The translations under genes and the position numbers were made by a program. Under the pieces are notes generated by a model. It made no database searches and was not told the DNA's origin. It was given only the letters and a program-made list of their open reading frames with translations. Below are positions 34,879-44,414 of a stretch of 64,000 bases of DNA, one piece after another. Each line of letters starts with the position of its first letter. Position 1 is the first letter of the stretch. This stretch comes from Rhizobium hidalgonense (GTDB lineage: Bacteria > Pseudomonadota > Alphaproteobacteria > Rhizobiales > Rhizobiaceae). Location: assembly GCF_002914525.1 (NCBI RefSeq), contig NZ_LODW01000046.1:1-64000 (forward strand), in the 5' to 3' direction.

Positions 34879-35775
34879 CTAAGGTGTTTTCCAAGTCTTC
34901 AACAGCATTTCCACGAATTTTTCCGCAGCAGGAGACAGTGCACTGCTTCGCCTTTGTACGATGCCGATCGTTCGGGAGACTACAGGGTTTACGATTGGTC
35001 GTGTGACGAGGAAAGGATGCTCATCCTGCGGCGTGGCCAATCGCGGCAGAACCGATATCCCAAGTCCGGCTTCCACAAGGCCAAGCGAAGTATTGAGATG
35101 GGTCACCTCATAAAACCAGTTCAGCTTTAGATTGTGTCGGGCCAGCGCGCCATCGAGGAGCGTCCTGTTGCCGCTGGAACGATCGACAACAACCAGCGGG
35201 TAGGGTTCCAGTTGATCCCATCGGACTGTTTCGAATGCCGCCAGAGGGTGGTCTTTCTTCATCGCCAATACAAATGGATCGTCGATGAGCGGCTCAAATG
35301 CAAGCTCTGGATCCGAATTTCCCATTAGGTTGACGCCGAATTCTACTTCGCCGCGAGCCACTGCCTGCAGGCCCTCGTTTGCCGTCAGGTCTCTGATACG
35401 CAGCCGAATATGCGGATATTGCTTGCTAAAGGTTTTGATGACCGTAGGCAGAAAATAAAACGCTGCAGTGGGAACGCAGGCCATGGTAATTAGACCGCGT
35501 CGCTGCGCACCGTCCTTCATCGCAAAAAGCGATCCATCGAACTCCTCCAGCATCCGCCGGACAAGCGGCATGACTTCCTGACCCATTGCCGTTGGAGCGA
35601 CATGCCGAGTGGTCCTCTCAAGGAGTGGAGCGCCGATGGCCTGCTCCAGTTTCTGAATGCGGCGCGTGAGCGCCGGTTGCGAAATGTGCAGCGCATCCGC
35701 TGCTCTGTGGAAGCTTTCCAGTTCGACCACAGCCTGGAATGCCCGCAGATCAAGAATCTCGCAATTGATGCTCAT
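34879..35775 (-). CDS. LysR-family transcriptional regulator
   Basis: The start at 35775 (MSINCEILDLRAFQAVVELE) places the winged helix correctly; 11 upstream residues are unlikely. The DNA-binding part contains ALHISQPALTRRIQKLEQAI, and the effector domain SGNRTLLDGALARHNL and GLGISVLPRL. The 298-residue protein is divergent from the PrpF/GalD-like gene and transporter at 35882-39602, and is the likely regulator of that operon, sensing an organic acid or aromatic intermediate. Confidence 0.88.
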   Translation of the reverse strand: MSINCEILDLRAFQAVVELESFHRAADALHISQPALTRRIQKLEQAIGAPLLERTTRHVAPTAMGQEVMPLVRRMLEEFDGSLFAMKDGAQRRGLITMACVPTAAFYFLPTVIKTFSKQYPHIRLRIRDLTANEGLQAVARGEVEFGVNLMGNSDPELAFEPLIDDPFVLAMKKDHPLAAFETVRWDQLEPYPLVVVDRSSGNRTLLDGALARHNLKLNWFYEVTHLNTSLGLVEAGLGISVLPRLATPQDEHPFLVTRPIVNPVVSRTIGIVQRRSSALSPAAEKFVEMLLKTWKTP

Positions 35776-35881
35776 ATCGCAATAAATCCTCCGAAAATTG
35801 CATTTCACAGATTATGCTTCTTTGCCCATATTGCAACAACAAGCGAGATTAATCCGCGAAATGCAAGATTGAGGCAACGCC

Positions 35882-36964
35882 ATGAATGATCTGCTCAAGA
35901 TACCTTGTGTGCTGATGCGCGGCGGAACATCTCGTGGGCCGTTCTTTCTCGCCTCAGATCTGCCCCGCGAGCAAGGCGAGCGGGACGCCGCTCTTCTCTC
36001 CATCATGGGCTCGGGGCATCCGCTGCAGATCGACGGTATTGGTGGCGGCAATCCAGTCACCTCAAAAGTCGCGATCATCGGTCCGTCGACGATCAACGGT
36101 GCCGATGTCGACTATCTCTTCGCGCAGGTCCGTACCGACCGACAGTATGTCGACTACTCGCCCAATTGCGGAAACATGCTGGCGGCCGTCGGCCCCTTTG
36201 CGATCGAGGCCGGGCTTGTTGCATCTCATGGTAGAGACACGCTGGTGCGCATCCACAACGTCAACACCGGCAAACTCATCGAAGCAAAGGTGCCGACACG
36301 CGGTGGCGAGGTTATCTATCTTGGCGACGCGTCCATCGATGGCGTCCCAGGTCTGGCAGCGCCGATCGCGCTGACATTTATGGACGCTGCAGGCGCAAAA
36401 ACGGGCAAGTTGCTGCCCACTGAAAGACCGATCAATGTGATCGACGGCGTTGAGACGACAGCGATTGATTGTGCCATTCCGATGGTGCTCATGCGTGCAG
36501 CCGACGTCGGCGTGACCGGCTATGAGGATCCGCAAGCGCTTACCGACAACAGTGATCTCATCGAACGTATGACCCGCATCCGCACCCAGGCCGGACGATT
36601 GATGGGGATGGGTGATGTGAGCGACATGGTCATCCCAAAACCGGTTTTGATTGGGCCGGCCCGTAAGGGTGGTACCCTTTCGGTCCGGTATTTCATGCCC
36701 TATGACTGCCACCCTTCACTGGCCACGACCGGTGCTGTCGGCATCGCAACGGCGGCTATCACCGAAGGCTCGGTTGCCTATGATGTGGCAGGACGTCTTT
36801 CCGTACCGGCAGAGGTCTGCATCGAACACCCTGCCGGGCGCCTCGACGTGCAGCTCGAAATGCGAAACGGTGCAATCACCGCCGGGCTCGTGCGAACGGC
36901 GCGGAGACTTTTCGAAGGCTTCGCCTTCGCTAAGCCAGCGGCTGCCATTGAAGACGCTGCCTAG
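35882..36964 (+). CDS. PrpF/GalD-family isomerase (4-oxalomesaconate tautomerase-like)
   Basis: The 360-residue protein matches the PrpF family (diaminopimelate-epimerase fold): MRGGTSRGPFF near the start, GIGGGNPVTSKVAII, the SPNCGNMLAAVG motif and a second half with DVSDMVIPKPVLIG. Family members isomerise methylaconitate (PrpF) or 4-oxalomesaconate (GalD). With no prpC/acnD or gallate dioxygenase nearby, the substrate stays open. It is the first gene of an operon with an ABC importer (46-base gap), suggesting the compound is taken up and then isomerised. Confidence 0.85.
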   Translation: MNDLLKIPCVLMRGGTSRGPFFLASDLPREQGERDAALLSIMGSGHPLQIDGIGGGNPVTSKVAIIGPSTINGADVDYLFAQVRTDRQYVDYSPNCGNMLAAVGPFAIEAGLVASHGRDTLVRIHNVNTGKLIEAKVPTRGGEVIYLGDASIDGVPGLAAPIALTFMDAAGAKTGKLLPTERPINVIDGVETTAIDCAIPMVLMRAADVGVTGYEDPQALTDNSDLIERMTRIRTQAGRLMGMGDVSDMVIPKPVLIGPARKGGTLSVRYFMPYDCHPSLATTGAVGIATAAITEGSVAYDVAGRLSVPAEVCIEHPAGRLDVQLEMRNGAITAGLVRTARRLFEGFAFAKPAAAIEDAA

Positions 36965-37009
36965 AGACCGCCATACTTGCAGAAAACATGAAACCGGGAG
37001 GAGACCCTC

Positions 37010-38008
37010 ATGCGTAAATACCTTGCAACAGCCGCACTCTGTGCGTTTGCAGCATCTGCGAATGCCGAATCCGTCAGAATGAGCGTAGGTTCGTACAACC
37101 TCAACAATCTGCCTTTTCCGGTGGCGGCCAGTCTCGGCTTTTACAAGGACGAGGGTCTGGATGTAACAACCGAGAACTTCGCCCAGGGTGGGTCGAAGGT
37201 GCTTCAGGCACTGGTTGCCGGTTCCACCGACGTCGCGGTCGGCTTCTACGATCACACGATCCAGATGCAGTCCCAGAATAAGCACGTGGTGGGCTTCGTT
37301 CAACTCGCCCGCAACTCGGGTCTTGTTCTTGCAGGCAAGAACGACACGGACTTCGACCCAGCCAAGCCCGAGACGATCAAAGGCAAGATAGTCGGTATCA
37401 CGTCGCCTGGTTCGTCCTCGGACTTCTTCATTCGTTATTACATGAAGCAGCACAATCTCAGCGACAATGACATCTCCATCATCGGCGTCGGTTCCGGCGC
37501 TACAGCTGTCGCCGCCCTGCAGCAGGGCAAGATCGATCTGCTTGTCAACTACGATCCTGCCGCGACGATCGTAGTCGAGCGCGGACTGGGCAAGATCCTC
37601 ATTGATGCCCGCAGTGATCAGGGCGCCAAGGATGTCTACGGCGGCATCTACCCGACCTCCGTGCTTTATGCGACGCAGGACTACATCAAAGCCAATCCGG
37701 AGGTCATCCAAAAGGTCACGAATGCGACGGTTCGTGCGCTGCACTGGATGAAGCAGCATTCGGCGGAAGAAATCGTCGAGAAGCTTCCCGACGACTACGT
37801 CTCCGGCGACAAGCAAACTTACATCAAGGCGGTCGAAGCGGCCAAGGCGATCTTCTCCGAGGATGGCAAATTCAAGCCTGACGACCTTGAGACGCCGCTG
37901 GCTGTTCTAAAGAGCTTTAACGAAGTGGTCGCCAAGGCGACCATCGACCTCAACACTACCTACACCAACAAGTTCGTCGAGGCTGCTTCCTCGAAGAGCG
38001 GAAACTGA
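37010..38008 (+). CDS. NitT/TauT-type ABC transporter substrate-binding protein
   Basis: GGGAGGAG precedes the ATG. Residues 1-19 are a signal peptide (MRKYLATAALCAFAASANA), and the 332-residue protein has the SsuA/THI5-like fold (LPFPVAASLGFYKDEGLDVT, KIVGITSPGSSSDFFIRYYM, LLVNYDPAATIVVERGLG). It would bind its ligand in the periplasm. Such systems take up nitrate, taurine, sulfonates or aromatic acids; the PrpF/GalD-like partner suggests an organic acid. Nine bases separate it from the ATPase gene. Confidence 0.9.
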   Translation: MRKYLATAALCAFAASANAESVRMSVGSYNLNNLPFPVAASLGFYKDEGLDVTTENFAQGGSKVLQALVAGSTDVAVGFYDHTIQMQSQNKHVVGFVQLARNSGLVLAGKNDTDFDPAKPETIKGKIVGITSPGSSSDFFIRYYMKQHNLSDNDISIIGVGSGATAVAALQQGKIDLLVNYDPAATIVVERGLGKILIDARSDQGAKDVYGGIYPTSVLYATQDYIKANPEVIQKVTNATVRALHWMKQHSAEEIVEKLPDDYVSGDKQTYIKAVEAAKAIFSEDGKFKPDDLETPLAVLKSFNEVVAKATIDLNTTYTNKFVEAASSKSGN

Positions 38009-38017
38009 GGGCCTGCC

Positions 38018-38839
38018 ATGTCTTCCCCAGTAAGAAAGCTTGAGTCCGTGACGGAACTCAAACCCCAGCCAATGGTGACAATCGATGACGTGACCATGGC
38101 GTTTGGTTCGTTTGTTGCCGTCCAGAACGTCAACCTGAAAGTCGGTGATGGAGAGTTTCTCTCGATCGTCGGTCCCACCGGATGCGGCAAATCGACGATC
38201 CTTAACGCTATTGCGGGCTTGTTGAAGCCGGCACAGGGCAAGGTTTCGATCGACGGTTCAGCCGTCGAGGGCGTTCAGAACAACATCGGATATCTGTTTC
38301 AGCAGGAGGCGCTTCTTCCCTGGAAGACCGCATTTCAAAATGTCGAGCTGGGTCTAATGTTCCGCCGCGTGCCCGAAGATGAGCGACGCACCAAGGTTCT
38401 GGCCTGGCTTGAAAAGGTTGGCCTTAAGGGGTTCGGCGATCGCTTTCCGCGTCAGCTCTCGGGTGGGCAGCGCAAGCGTGTTCAAATGGCCCAGGCGCTC
38501 ATTACAGAACCGAAGGTCATCCTCATGGATGAGCCCTTCTCCGCGTTGGACATCCATACCCGCCACCTGATGCAGAACGAACTGCTGCGGCTGTGGCAGG
38601 AGGACCGCCGCGCAGTAGTTATGATCACTCACGACCTGGAGGAGGCAATTGCGCTCGGAGACCGCGTCGTCGTTCTCGCTGCTGGCCCTAAAAGCCGTGT
38701 CATCGAGAGCTTCCCCGTCGATCTCGAACGGCCGCGCAATGTCGCCGAGATCAAACTCGATCCGAAATTCATGACGCTCTATCGCGATATCTGGGCGTCC
38801 CTGCGTGGCGAAGTGGAGAAAAGCTATGCAAGCCGTTAA
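38018..38839 (+). CDS. NitT/TauT-type ABC transporter ATP-binding protein
   Basis: The 273-residue ATPase carries Walker A (GPTGCGKST), the Q-loop (GYLFQQEALLPW), the signature LSGGQRKRVQMAQAL, Walker B (VILMDEPFSALD) and the H-switch (MITHDLEEAIALGDRV). It powers import through the permease encoded next. Its end overlaps the permease start by 14 bases. All motifs are intact. Confidence 0.93.
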   Translation: MSSPVRKLESVTELKPQPMVTIDDVTMAFGSFVAVQNVNLKVGDGEFLSIVGPTGCGKSTILNAIAGLLKPAQGKVSIDGSAVEGVQNNIGYLFQQEALLPWKTAFQNVELGLMFRRVPEDERRTKVLAWLEKVGLKGFGDRFPRQLSGGQRKRVQMAQALITEPKVILMDEPFSALDIHTRHLMQNELLRLWQEDRRAVVMITHDLEEAIALGDRVVVLAAGPKSRVIESFPVDLERPRNVAEIKLDPKFMTLYRDIWASLRGEVEKSYASR

Positions 38840-39602
38840 TGTTCGTATCACCCAGGTCGTTCTCCTGGTCGTGCTATTGAGTGGATGGCAACTCGGCGTA
38901 ACGTCCGGTGCCATCGATCGCTTCTTCTTTCCAGCGCCCCTCGACATCGTCACGCAGGTGATCGACTGGGTTGCCGATCCAGGCTTTTATAAACATGTCG
39001 GCATCACCCTCAGCGAAACCGTGCTTGGCTATCTTATTGGCACGGGCCTCGGCGTCGGCGCCGGTGTCTGGCTGGGACTCAGCCCCCTTGTCGCCCGCGT
39101 ACTCGATCCGTTCATCAAGGCCATAAACGCCATTCCACGCGTCGTTCTGGCGCCGATCTTCGTCCTTTGGCTGGGGCTTGGCCTTTGGTCCAAGGTCGCT
39201 CTAGCCGTCACGTTGGTCTTCTTCGTTACCTTCTTCAATGCCATGCAAGGTGTGCGCGAAGTAAACCCGGTAGTGCTGTCGAACACCCGCATCCTAGGCG
39301 CGAGGCGCTCGGATCTGCTGCGTCACGTCTACTTCCCGGCTGCCGCGACATGGATCTTGTCGTCGCTGCGTACATCCGTCGGCTTTGCCGTCGTTGGCGC
39401 AATCATTGGCGAGTATCTTGGTGCGTCCGCCGGTCTCGGCTACCTGATTGCCCGCTCGGAAGGCAACTTTGACGCTGTGGGCGTCTTCGCAGGTATCATC
39501 ATCCTGGCCGTGTTTGTTCTCATCATCGACCTCATCCTCGACTTCGCTGAGAAGAAGCTGATCACGTGGCGGCCGAATGCGGGCGAGGAGCGGCCAGCAT
39601 GA
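38826..39602 (+). CDS. NitT/TauT-type ABC transporter permease
   Basis: The ATG at 38826 follows GGAGAAAAGCT and opens MQAVNVRITQVVLLVVLLSG. The protein (258 residues) has six hydrophobic segments and the EAA loop ARRSDLLRHVYFPAAATWIL that contacts the ATPase. It completes the importer with the two preceding genes. No damage is visible. Confidence 0.92.
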   Translation: MQAVNVRITQVVLLVVLLSGWQLGVTSGAIDRFFFPAPLDIVTQVIDWVADPGFYKHVGITLSETVLGYLIGTGLGVGAGVWLGLSPLVARVLDPFIKAINAIPRVVLAPIFVLWLGLGLWSKVALAVTLVFFVTFFNAMQGVREVNPVVLSNTRILGARRSDLLRHVYFPAAATWILSSLRTSVGFAVVGAIIGEYLGASAGLGYLIARSEGNFDAVGVFAGIIILAVFVLIIDLILDFAEKKLITWRPNAGEERPA

Positions 39603-39608
39603 TGCTTC

Positions 39609-40349
39609 CTACCAGAAATGAGATGAGAAGGACCGGCCAGTAGGCCGATCCTTTTTGTCAGCGTCCCTTTGTCTAAAACCCGATGTTTGGGACTGCCGCC
39701 TGCTTATCGCCATGGCGGCGGGGTTCGGCCCTGACAGTTGGATGCGGATCTTTTTCACCGACACGACCGCAATTAGCGCGGCAACCTCCGTCGCGACGAG
39801 CCCGGCGAAGATCCCGAGCCCCGTCTCCGAACCCGACCATCCCTTGAGATGCAAGATATAGCCGGCACCAGCCAGAGCGCTGATCCAGCCGAGCGCCGCG
39901 AGCGCGGTTGCGAGCACGAACGACCCAAACGGCAATCTGAGAACGCCGGCAGGCAGCGCGTGGAAAATGCGCACTGTTGGCACTATCTGGCCGAGAATGG
40001 TGATCATAAAGGGGTTTCTGCGATAGGATGCAGACATCTGCTCATGAAGCTTCGGCTTGAGAAACAGCCACCTTCCGTGCCGCTCGACGAAGGTTTTCAC
40101 GCGATCCTCGCCGATTGCGACGCCCGCGGCATACCAGCCGACAGCGCCGCCGATCGAACCCAACACAGCAAATCAGGCATCTCCAGACCAGATCCACGCC
40201 TGTTGAAGCTCCGGCGCCAATTGCGGGAAACAAAATGTACGACGGCAGAACGGGGATGAACTTCTCACCAGAGATGCGAGAAACACGGTTCTCAGGTCGA
40301 CCGCAGTGATGAGGGCATCGGCCCACTGCCCAAGAATTTCGATCGTCAT
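39609..40349 (-). pseudogene. DedA-family membrane protein, frameshifted
   Basis: The start at 40349 gives MTIEILGQWADALITAVDLR; the match then changes frame (VLPSYILFPAIGAGAS) and again to GSIGGAVGWYAAGVAIGEDR, FLKPKLHEQMSASYRRNPFM and VPTVRIFHALPAGVLRLPFG. These are the conserved DedA (SNARE-associated) blocks. At least two frameshifts lie between about 40130 and 40280, and the C-terminus runs into non-homologous sequence. The protein would be a polytopic membrane protein in its intact form. Confidence 0.7.
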
Positions 40350-40747
40350 GCCGTGGCCTTTCGTGCCTCAGCTTGGGGAGGCGCTCGTAACGTCAAGCGA
40401 GATCCGGTGGATGCGATTTGGGAATACAGCGGCACGTTGGCAGGGGACGGCTGAAACAGGCGCCGAAACCAGCCGATAGGCCGTTTTACCGTTGGTGCGT
40501 TGATTCCAGCGTCCGGTTTTTCGCGCGCCCTCCCAGGCTCTGTCAGCGCTTTCACCCGCGCGAGAAATGCCGCTTCGCGACGTTCGTGCGTAATCGTCGA
40601 TGAATTGGATGAACCGGGCAAGGTCTTCGTTCTCTCGCTCGACCATTTTCGTCACGTCAACCCAAACACTGTCGCGGCGCCCATCTATCGCGTTACGCGT
40701 GACAAAGACATTTCCTCGACCATCTACTCCCGCATGAACGTTCTCGT

Positions 40748-41010
40748 AAACCCTCGAAGAGCGCGACCGGTTCGACCGCATCGCGAACGATCTGCGCGAC
40801 TACGCGATCGCGTTTGATGCCGCCGCGGAGAAAAATCCCGGACAGATGCCCGCCAGCATGCGCATGAAACCTGGAGAGGCGATAGGTGGCGGGCCGCTCG
40901 GCACCCACCTCCGCAACGAGCAGGAGTTGTCGGCGATGCCGGCGGAACACGCGTTCCACCTCATGCTGCAGGCCTGCACGACCTGCCACGTCAGATTTAG
41001 GATGGAATGA
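40748..41010 (+). pseudogene. Cytochrome c'/c556-like C-terminal fragment
   Basis: The frame reads RFDRIANDLRDYAIAFDAAA and ends LMLQACTTCHVRFRME, with the C-x-x-C-H haem motif near the C-terminus that is typical of c'/c556 cytochromes. The N-terminal part and signal peptide are missing. The fragment is bounded by unassigned sequence on both sides. Confidence 0.5.
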
Positions 41011-41149
41011 TGGCCGGACCGAGTGGTGCCGCTATTGCCCGCCGGGGTCCGTCTTCAGACCGTTCAGACCGAGGCGGGAATTGATCGGCGGGAGCGGCGC
41101 TTCATCGCTCTGGTGGGCGAACTCCTCGATGATCGGGCAGTCATCGCTA

Positions 41150-41710
41150 TGTCGATGCGCAAAGCCAGGCCACTTGGTATGACACCCGACCTGAAATCCG
41201 ATCTCCTCGACGACGCCATGGAGAGCGGCAACAACGGCTTCGGCTACTCGCTGAGCCTCGAGGCCGTCAGGCTCTTTGCAGCCTCCGGGCCGTGGTCGAC
41301 ACGCCGCAGGCCCAGCTCGTCTACTCTTCCGTCGATTTCGACACGTTCAACGACCAGTTCGGCGCACGCGTTTCGCTTCAGGACGGCGACAGCCTGCTCA
41401 GCCGGCTCGGCCTGGCGCTCGACCGCGAAGAGAGTTTGCAGCGGGCGGACGGCGAGACGGTCCGGGCGAAAATCTACGGCATCGCCAATCTCTACGGCGA
41501 GTTTCTGGACGGCACGTCACCCGATGTCTCCGGTACCGGTTTTAAAAGCAAGAACGACCCGGTCTGGGCTGGCCTAACCCTCGGCGGCAGCGACAGTTGG
41601 AGTGAGGAACGTTTTCGCTATACGGCGAAGCGGCCGCAAAATCCTCGCTAAAAGACTTCGGCGACAGCTACGCGCTCAGCGACACTGCGGGGCTGCGCGT
41701 GAGGTCGTAG
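41150..41710 (+). pseudogene. Autotransporter beta-barrel fragment
   Basis: Blocks of an autotransporter translocator barrel occur in three frames: LKSDLLDDAMESGNNGFGYS, then VDTPQAQLVYSSVDFDTFND and LQDGDSLLSRLGLALDREES, then LKDFGDSYALSDTAGLRVR to a stop at about 41710. Frame changes lie near 41275 and 41630. Only the C-terminal barrel remains; the passenger is absent. Confidence 0.6.
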
Positions 41711-41870
41711 CGGTTCATCCGTTCGTTAATGACCGCTCCTGCGTCTTTTGGGGCATGATTTTTGACTAGCAGGGAAGCGATCGTTCGTTTCCCATCAAGG
41801 CGTTCACCTTGAATCTGGCGTACTCATTTCTTCAGAACGGCTTTCGGCCTTGGTTGATACATTGGTCACT

Positions 41871-42464
41871 CTACTTTCCGGATTCTATCAGGCTTGAAAT
41901 GACCGGCGTCAGCAGCTCGACGAGCAGAGCCGGTTTGGCTTTCGTCAGCGGCTCGAGTTCCAGCATCTGCCGCATCATCTGCACCCCGGCGACAATAGCG
42001 AGAAACAACGCTGCCCGCTCCGAGGCGTGATCCCCCGATATCGCCGCGGTCGCGGTTGCGTGATGTACGCTGGCAATACGCTCACGGGCAATGCGCGCGG
42101 CCGTTGCGCTGCCCGTCGAGCGGAACAGAATCAGAAAGCCATCGAGCGGCACTTTGCCCTGCGTCGTCACGCCCACGAGCGCCTCTGCGAAGGCGCGGGA
42201 CAGCTCGGCCCGCTTCAGATTGTCCTGCGATAGGATGATTGGATCCCGCATCGTATCGGTAACGACCTCGCCGAACAGTCCCTCTTTCGATCCGAAGTAA
42301 CGCCCGACCATCATTGCCGTCACACCCGCGGCCTCTGCTATGCCGCGCAGGCCGGCACCGTCATAGCCATGTTCTGCAAAGGCTTTTCGGGCAGACGCGA
42401 GGATCGCGGCGCGGGTCGCATCCGCCTTGGCGGCTCTGCTGTTGGCTGGCTGGGTAAATTTCAT
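41871..42464 (-). CDS. TetR-family transcriptional regulator
   Basis: The 198-residue protein begins at ATG 42464 (a GTG one codon earlier also fits). The helix-turn-helix is ATRAAILASARKAFAEHGYD, LRGIAEAAGVTAMMVGRYFG, SKEGLF. A helical ligand domain follows. It faces the reductase gene at 42572, with the palindrome TATACG-AC-CGTATA (42496-42509) between them, and is its probable repressor. Confidence 0.9.
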   Translation of the reverse strand: MKFTQPANSRAAKADATRAAILASARKAFAEHGYDGAGLRGIAEAAGVTAMMVGRYFGSKEGLFGEVVTDTMRDPIILSQDNLKRAELSRAFAEALVGVTTQGKVPLDGFLILFRSTGSATAARIARERIASVHHATATAAISGDHASERAALFLAIVAGVQMMRQMLELEPLTKAKPALLVELLTPVISSLIESGK

Positions 42465-42495
42465 CACACACCTGTAGACTCAATTCCAAATTCAG

Positions 42496-42509
42496 TATAC
42501 GACCGTATA
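42496..42509. promoter_or_regulatory. TetR operator palindrome
   Basis: TATACG and CGTATA are perfect six-base arms around AC, 32 bases from the TetR start and 63 bases upstream of the divergent reductase gene. Confidence 0.6.
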
Positions 42510-42571
42510 TCAAAATCACGCTCTGTTCGTAGCTTATATCGTCGATCGCTCAATATCCTCTGGAGTATCAC

Positions 42572-43597
42572 ATGAACGACCTTGTTCTCGTCACGGGCGG
42601 AACTGGCTTTATCGCGCAACACTGTATCATCGCCCTGCTAAACGCTGGCTACCGAGTGAAGACAACCGTGCGATCGCTGTCGCGCGAAGCGGAGGTGCGC
42701 GCCAGTCTGAGGACCGGCGGTGTCGAGCCTGGCGACCGGCTGTCTTTCAGTGCCGCCCATCTGAGTTCGGACGATGGCTGGGCCGAGGCAACGGTCGGCT
42801 GCACCTACGCTTTTCACGGCGCATCTCCGACTCCTTCCGGCACCTATGCAAGTGAGGATGAATGGATCAAGCCCGCGGTCGAGGGCAATCTCCGGGTCCT
42901 GCGAGCGGCCCGCGACGCCAGCGTCAAGCGCGTCGTGCTGACGTCTGCCTTCGGGGCGATCGGCGCCGGGCATAAGCCGCTCGGCCGGCCTTTTGTCGAA
43001 ACCGACTGGACCGATTTGAGCGGCAATGTTGCGCCCTATCAGAAATCGAAGACATTGGCCGAACGGGCATCATGGGACTTCATTTCCCGCGAAGGCGGAG
43101 GTCTCGAACTCGCATCCGTCAACCCGACCATGGTGCTTGGTCCAGCGTTGGGGCCTGACTACTCCCACTCGATACGAACGATAAAGGAGATGCTGGAAGG
43201 CCAGCCTGGGTATCCGAAGATCAAGACCTGCGTCGTCGATGTCCGCGATGTTGCCGACCTGCATCTGCGCGCCATGACCGATCCTGCCGCAAACGGCGAG
43301 CGTTTTCTGGCAACCTCGGGCGAAGGACTTTGGCTCGCTGAAATCGCCAAGCTGCTGAAAGAGCGAATGGGGGTGGTAGCAAGGAAGGTTTCGACGCGGG
43401 TTCTGCCGAACCTGCTCGTGCGGTCGATGGCGCTGGCCAACCCGGCAATGAAGGGGCTGGTGCCGCTTCTTGGGGCCAAGCTGGATGCCAGCGGCGAAAA
43501 GGCTCAACGCGTGCTCGGCTGGGCGCCGCGCTCACGCGAGGAGGCGATTGTCGCAAGCGCCGAGAGCCTCTTTCGGCTCGGTCTGATCAAGGGCTGA
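42572..43597 (+). CDS. NAD-dependent epimerase / dihydroflavonol-reductase-like protein
   Basis: The 341-residue extended SDR has the cofactor motif VTGGTGFIAQHCI, the catalytic YQKSK (VAPYQKSKTLAE) and the VNPTMVLGPALGPDYS block typical of dihydroflavonol-4-reductase/cinnamyl-alcohol-like reductases. It would reduce a carbonyl using NADPH. Divergent from a TetR repressor, it is probably induced by its substrate or a related compound. No other enzyme gene is linked. Confidence 0.88.
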   Translation: MNDLVLVTGGTGFIAQHCIIALLNAGYRVKTTVRSLSREAEVRASLRTGGVEPGDRLSFSAAHLSSDDGWAEATVGCTYAFHGASPTPSGTYASEDEWIKPAVEGNLRVLRAARDASVKRVVLTSAFGAIGAGHKPLGRPFVETDWTDLSGNVAPYQKSKTLAERASWDFISREGGGLELASVNPTMVLGPALGPDYSHSIRTIKEMLEGQPGYPKIKTCVVDVRDVADLHLRAMTDPAANGERFLATSGEGLWLAEIAKLLKERMGVVARKVSTRVLPNLLVRSMALANPAMKGLVPLLGAKLDASGEKAQRVLGWAPRSREEAIVASAESLFRLGLIKG

Positions 43598-44414
43598 ACG
43601 CCGTCGGCATGTTGACCACGCTGTCGCTATGGTCTGCGAGGCGCAACATGCGGACCGGCTGGTCTATGATCGCAAACGCGCCTCCGACCCAGATCAGCAT
43701 AGGCTCGATCGGAGCCGCAGATCGGACGTCAAATCCCCGGAGACACTTACGGCGAGGGGTTGCACCCTTCCAATTCCGCCCTGACCGCCTTCGATCGCTT
43801 CCCGGTCCTAATAGGATCTGATTGGTACATCTCTGGAGCAACCCATGCTGTAAACGCATGGCCGACCAAGGCGCATCGCCTCGATGTGGGCTGCATCTTC
43901 CTGGACGCGGAACGGGGCGCCAGTGACTTCGACAACACTACCGTGAGCCCACTCAGGCACGCCTTCCCATATTCTTCGAGATCCACCTGATGTTGCCAGA
44001 CGTGCCGTCTTTCCAGGCCGCAAGGAGATCGCGTGACATATAGCCATGAACGAGGACGATGGTCCGTGGGCCGTCACCTACAGTACCATGGTGAAGGCGA
44101 ACACCCGTCTACGGCTCGGCGCTCTCTTGAGCAAGTGCAGAAAAGTTCCTGGTCTCAGTCTTTGGCATGGGGCGTCCTTCCGTCGCTAATCAATGTGCTG
44201 TCTTGCCCGTAGACGATGATCCGGATTCGGGCCTGTTGCGATACGAAAGGGGCTGTGGCCAGGTTAATTCAGCGTCCGCCCGCACTCGCGAGCGGCCCTG
44301 AGAGACGGCTAGGTAGTTCATTGTTGGACTGTCATTCTGCCCAACGCCGGTTGAGTGCCTGGCATGTGTATCCAGCCAATCCGCCGATCGCCGTTGCACC
44401 CGTGAGGTGAAGGA
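43598..44414. other. Decayed region without an intact gene
   Basis: On the minus strand near 44020-44080 the sequence reads GDGPRTIVLVHGYM, an alpha/beta-hydrolase-like start, followed by protein-like sequence down to about 43810 that I cannot assign. No start-to-stop gene is supported. Confidence 0.35.

Noticed and set aside
36716-37816. Long minus-strand frame of 366 residues
   Set aside because: It runs antisense to the isomerase and substrate-binding protein genes, whose families are clear. Its composition has no domain pattern.
40368-40781. Minus-strand frame of 137 residues with coding-like composition
   Set aside because: There is no start with a ribosome site, no family, and it lies inside a zone of gene debris; kept out of the gene list.
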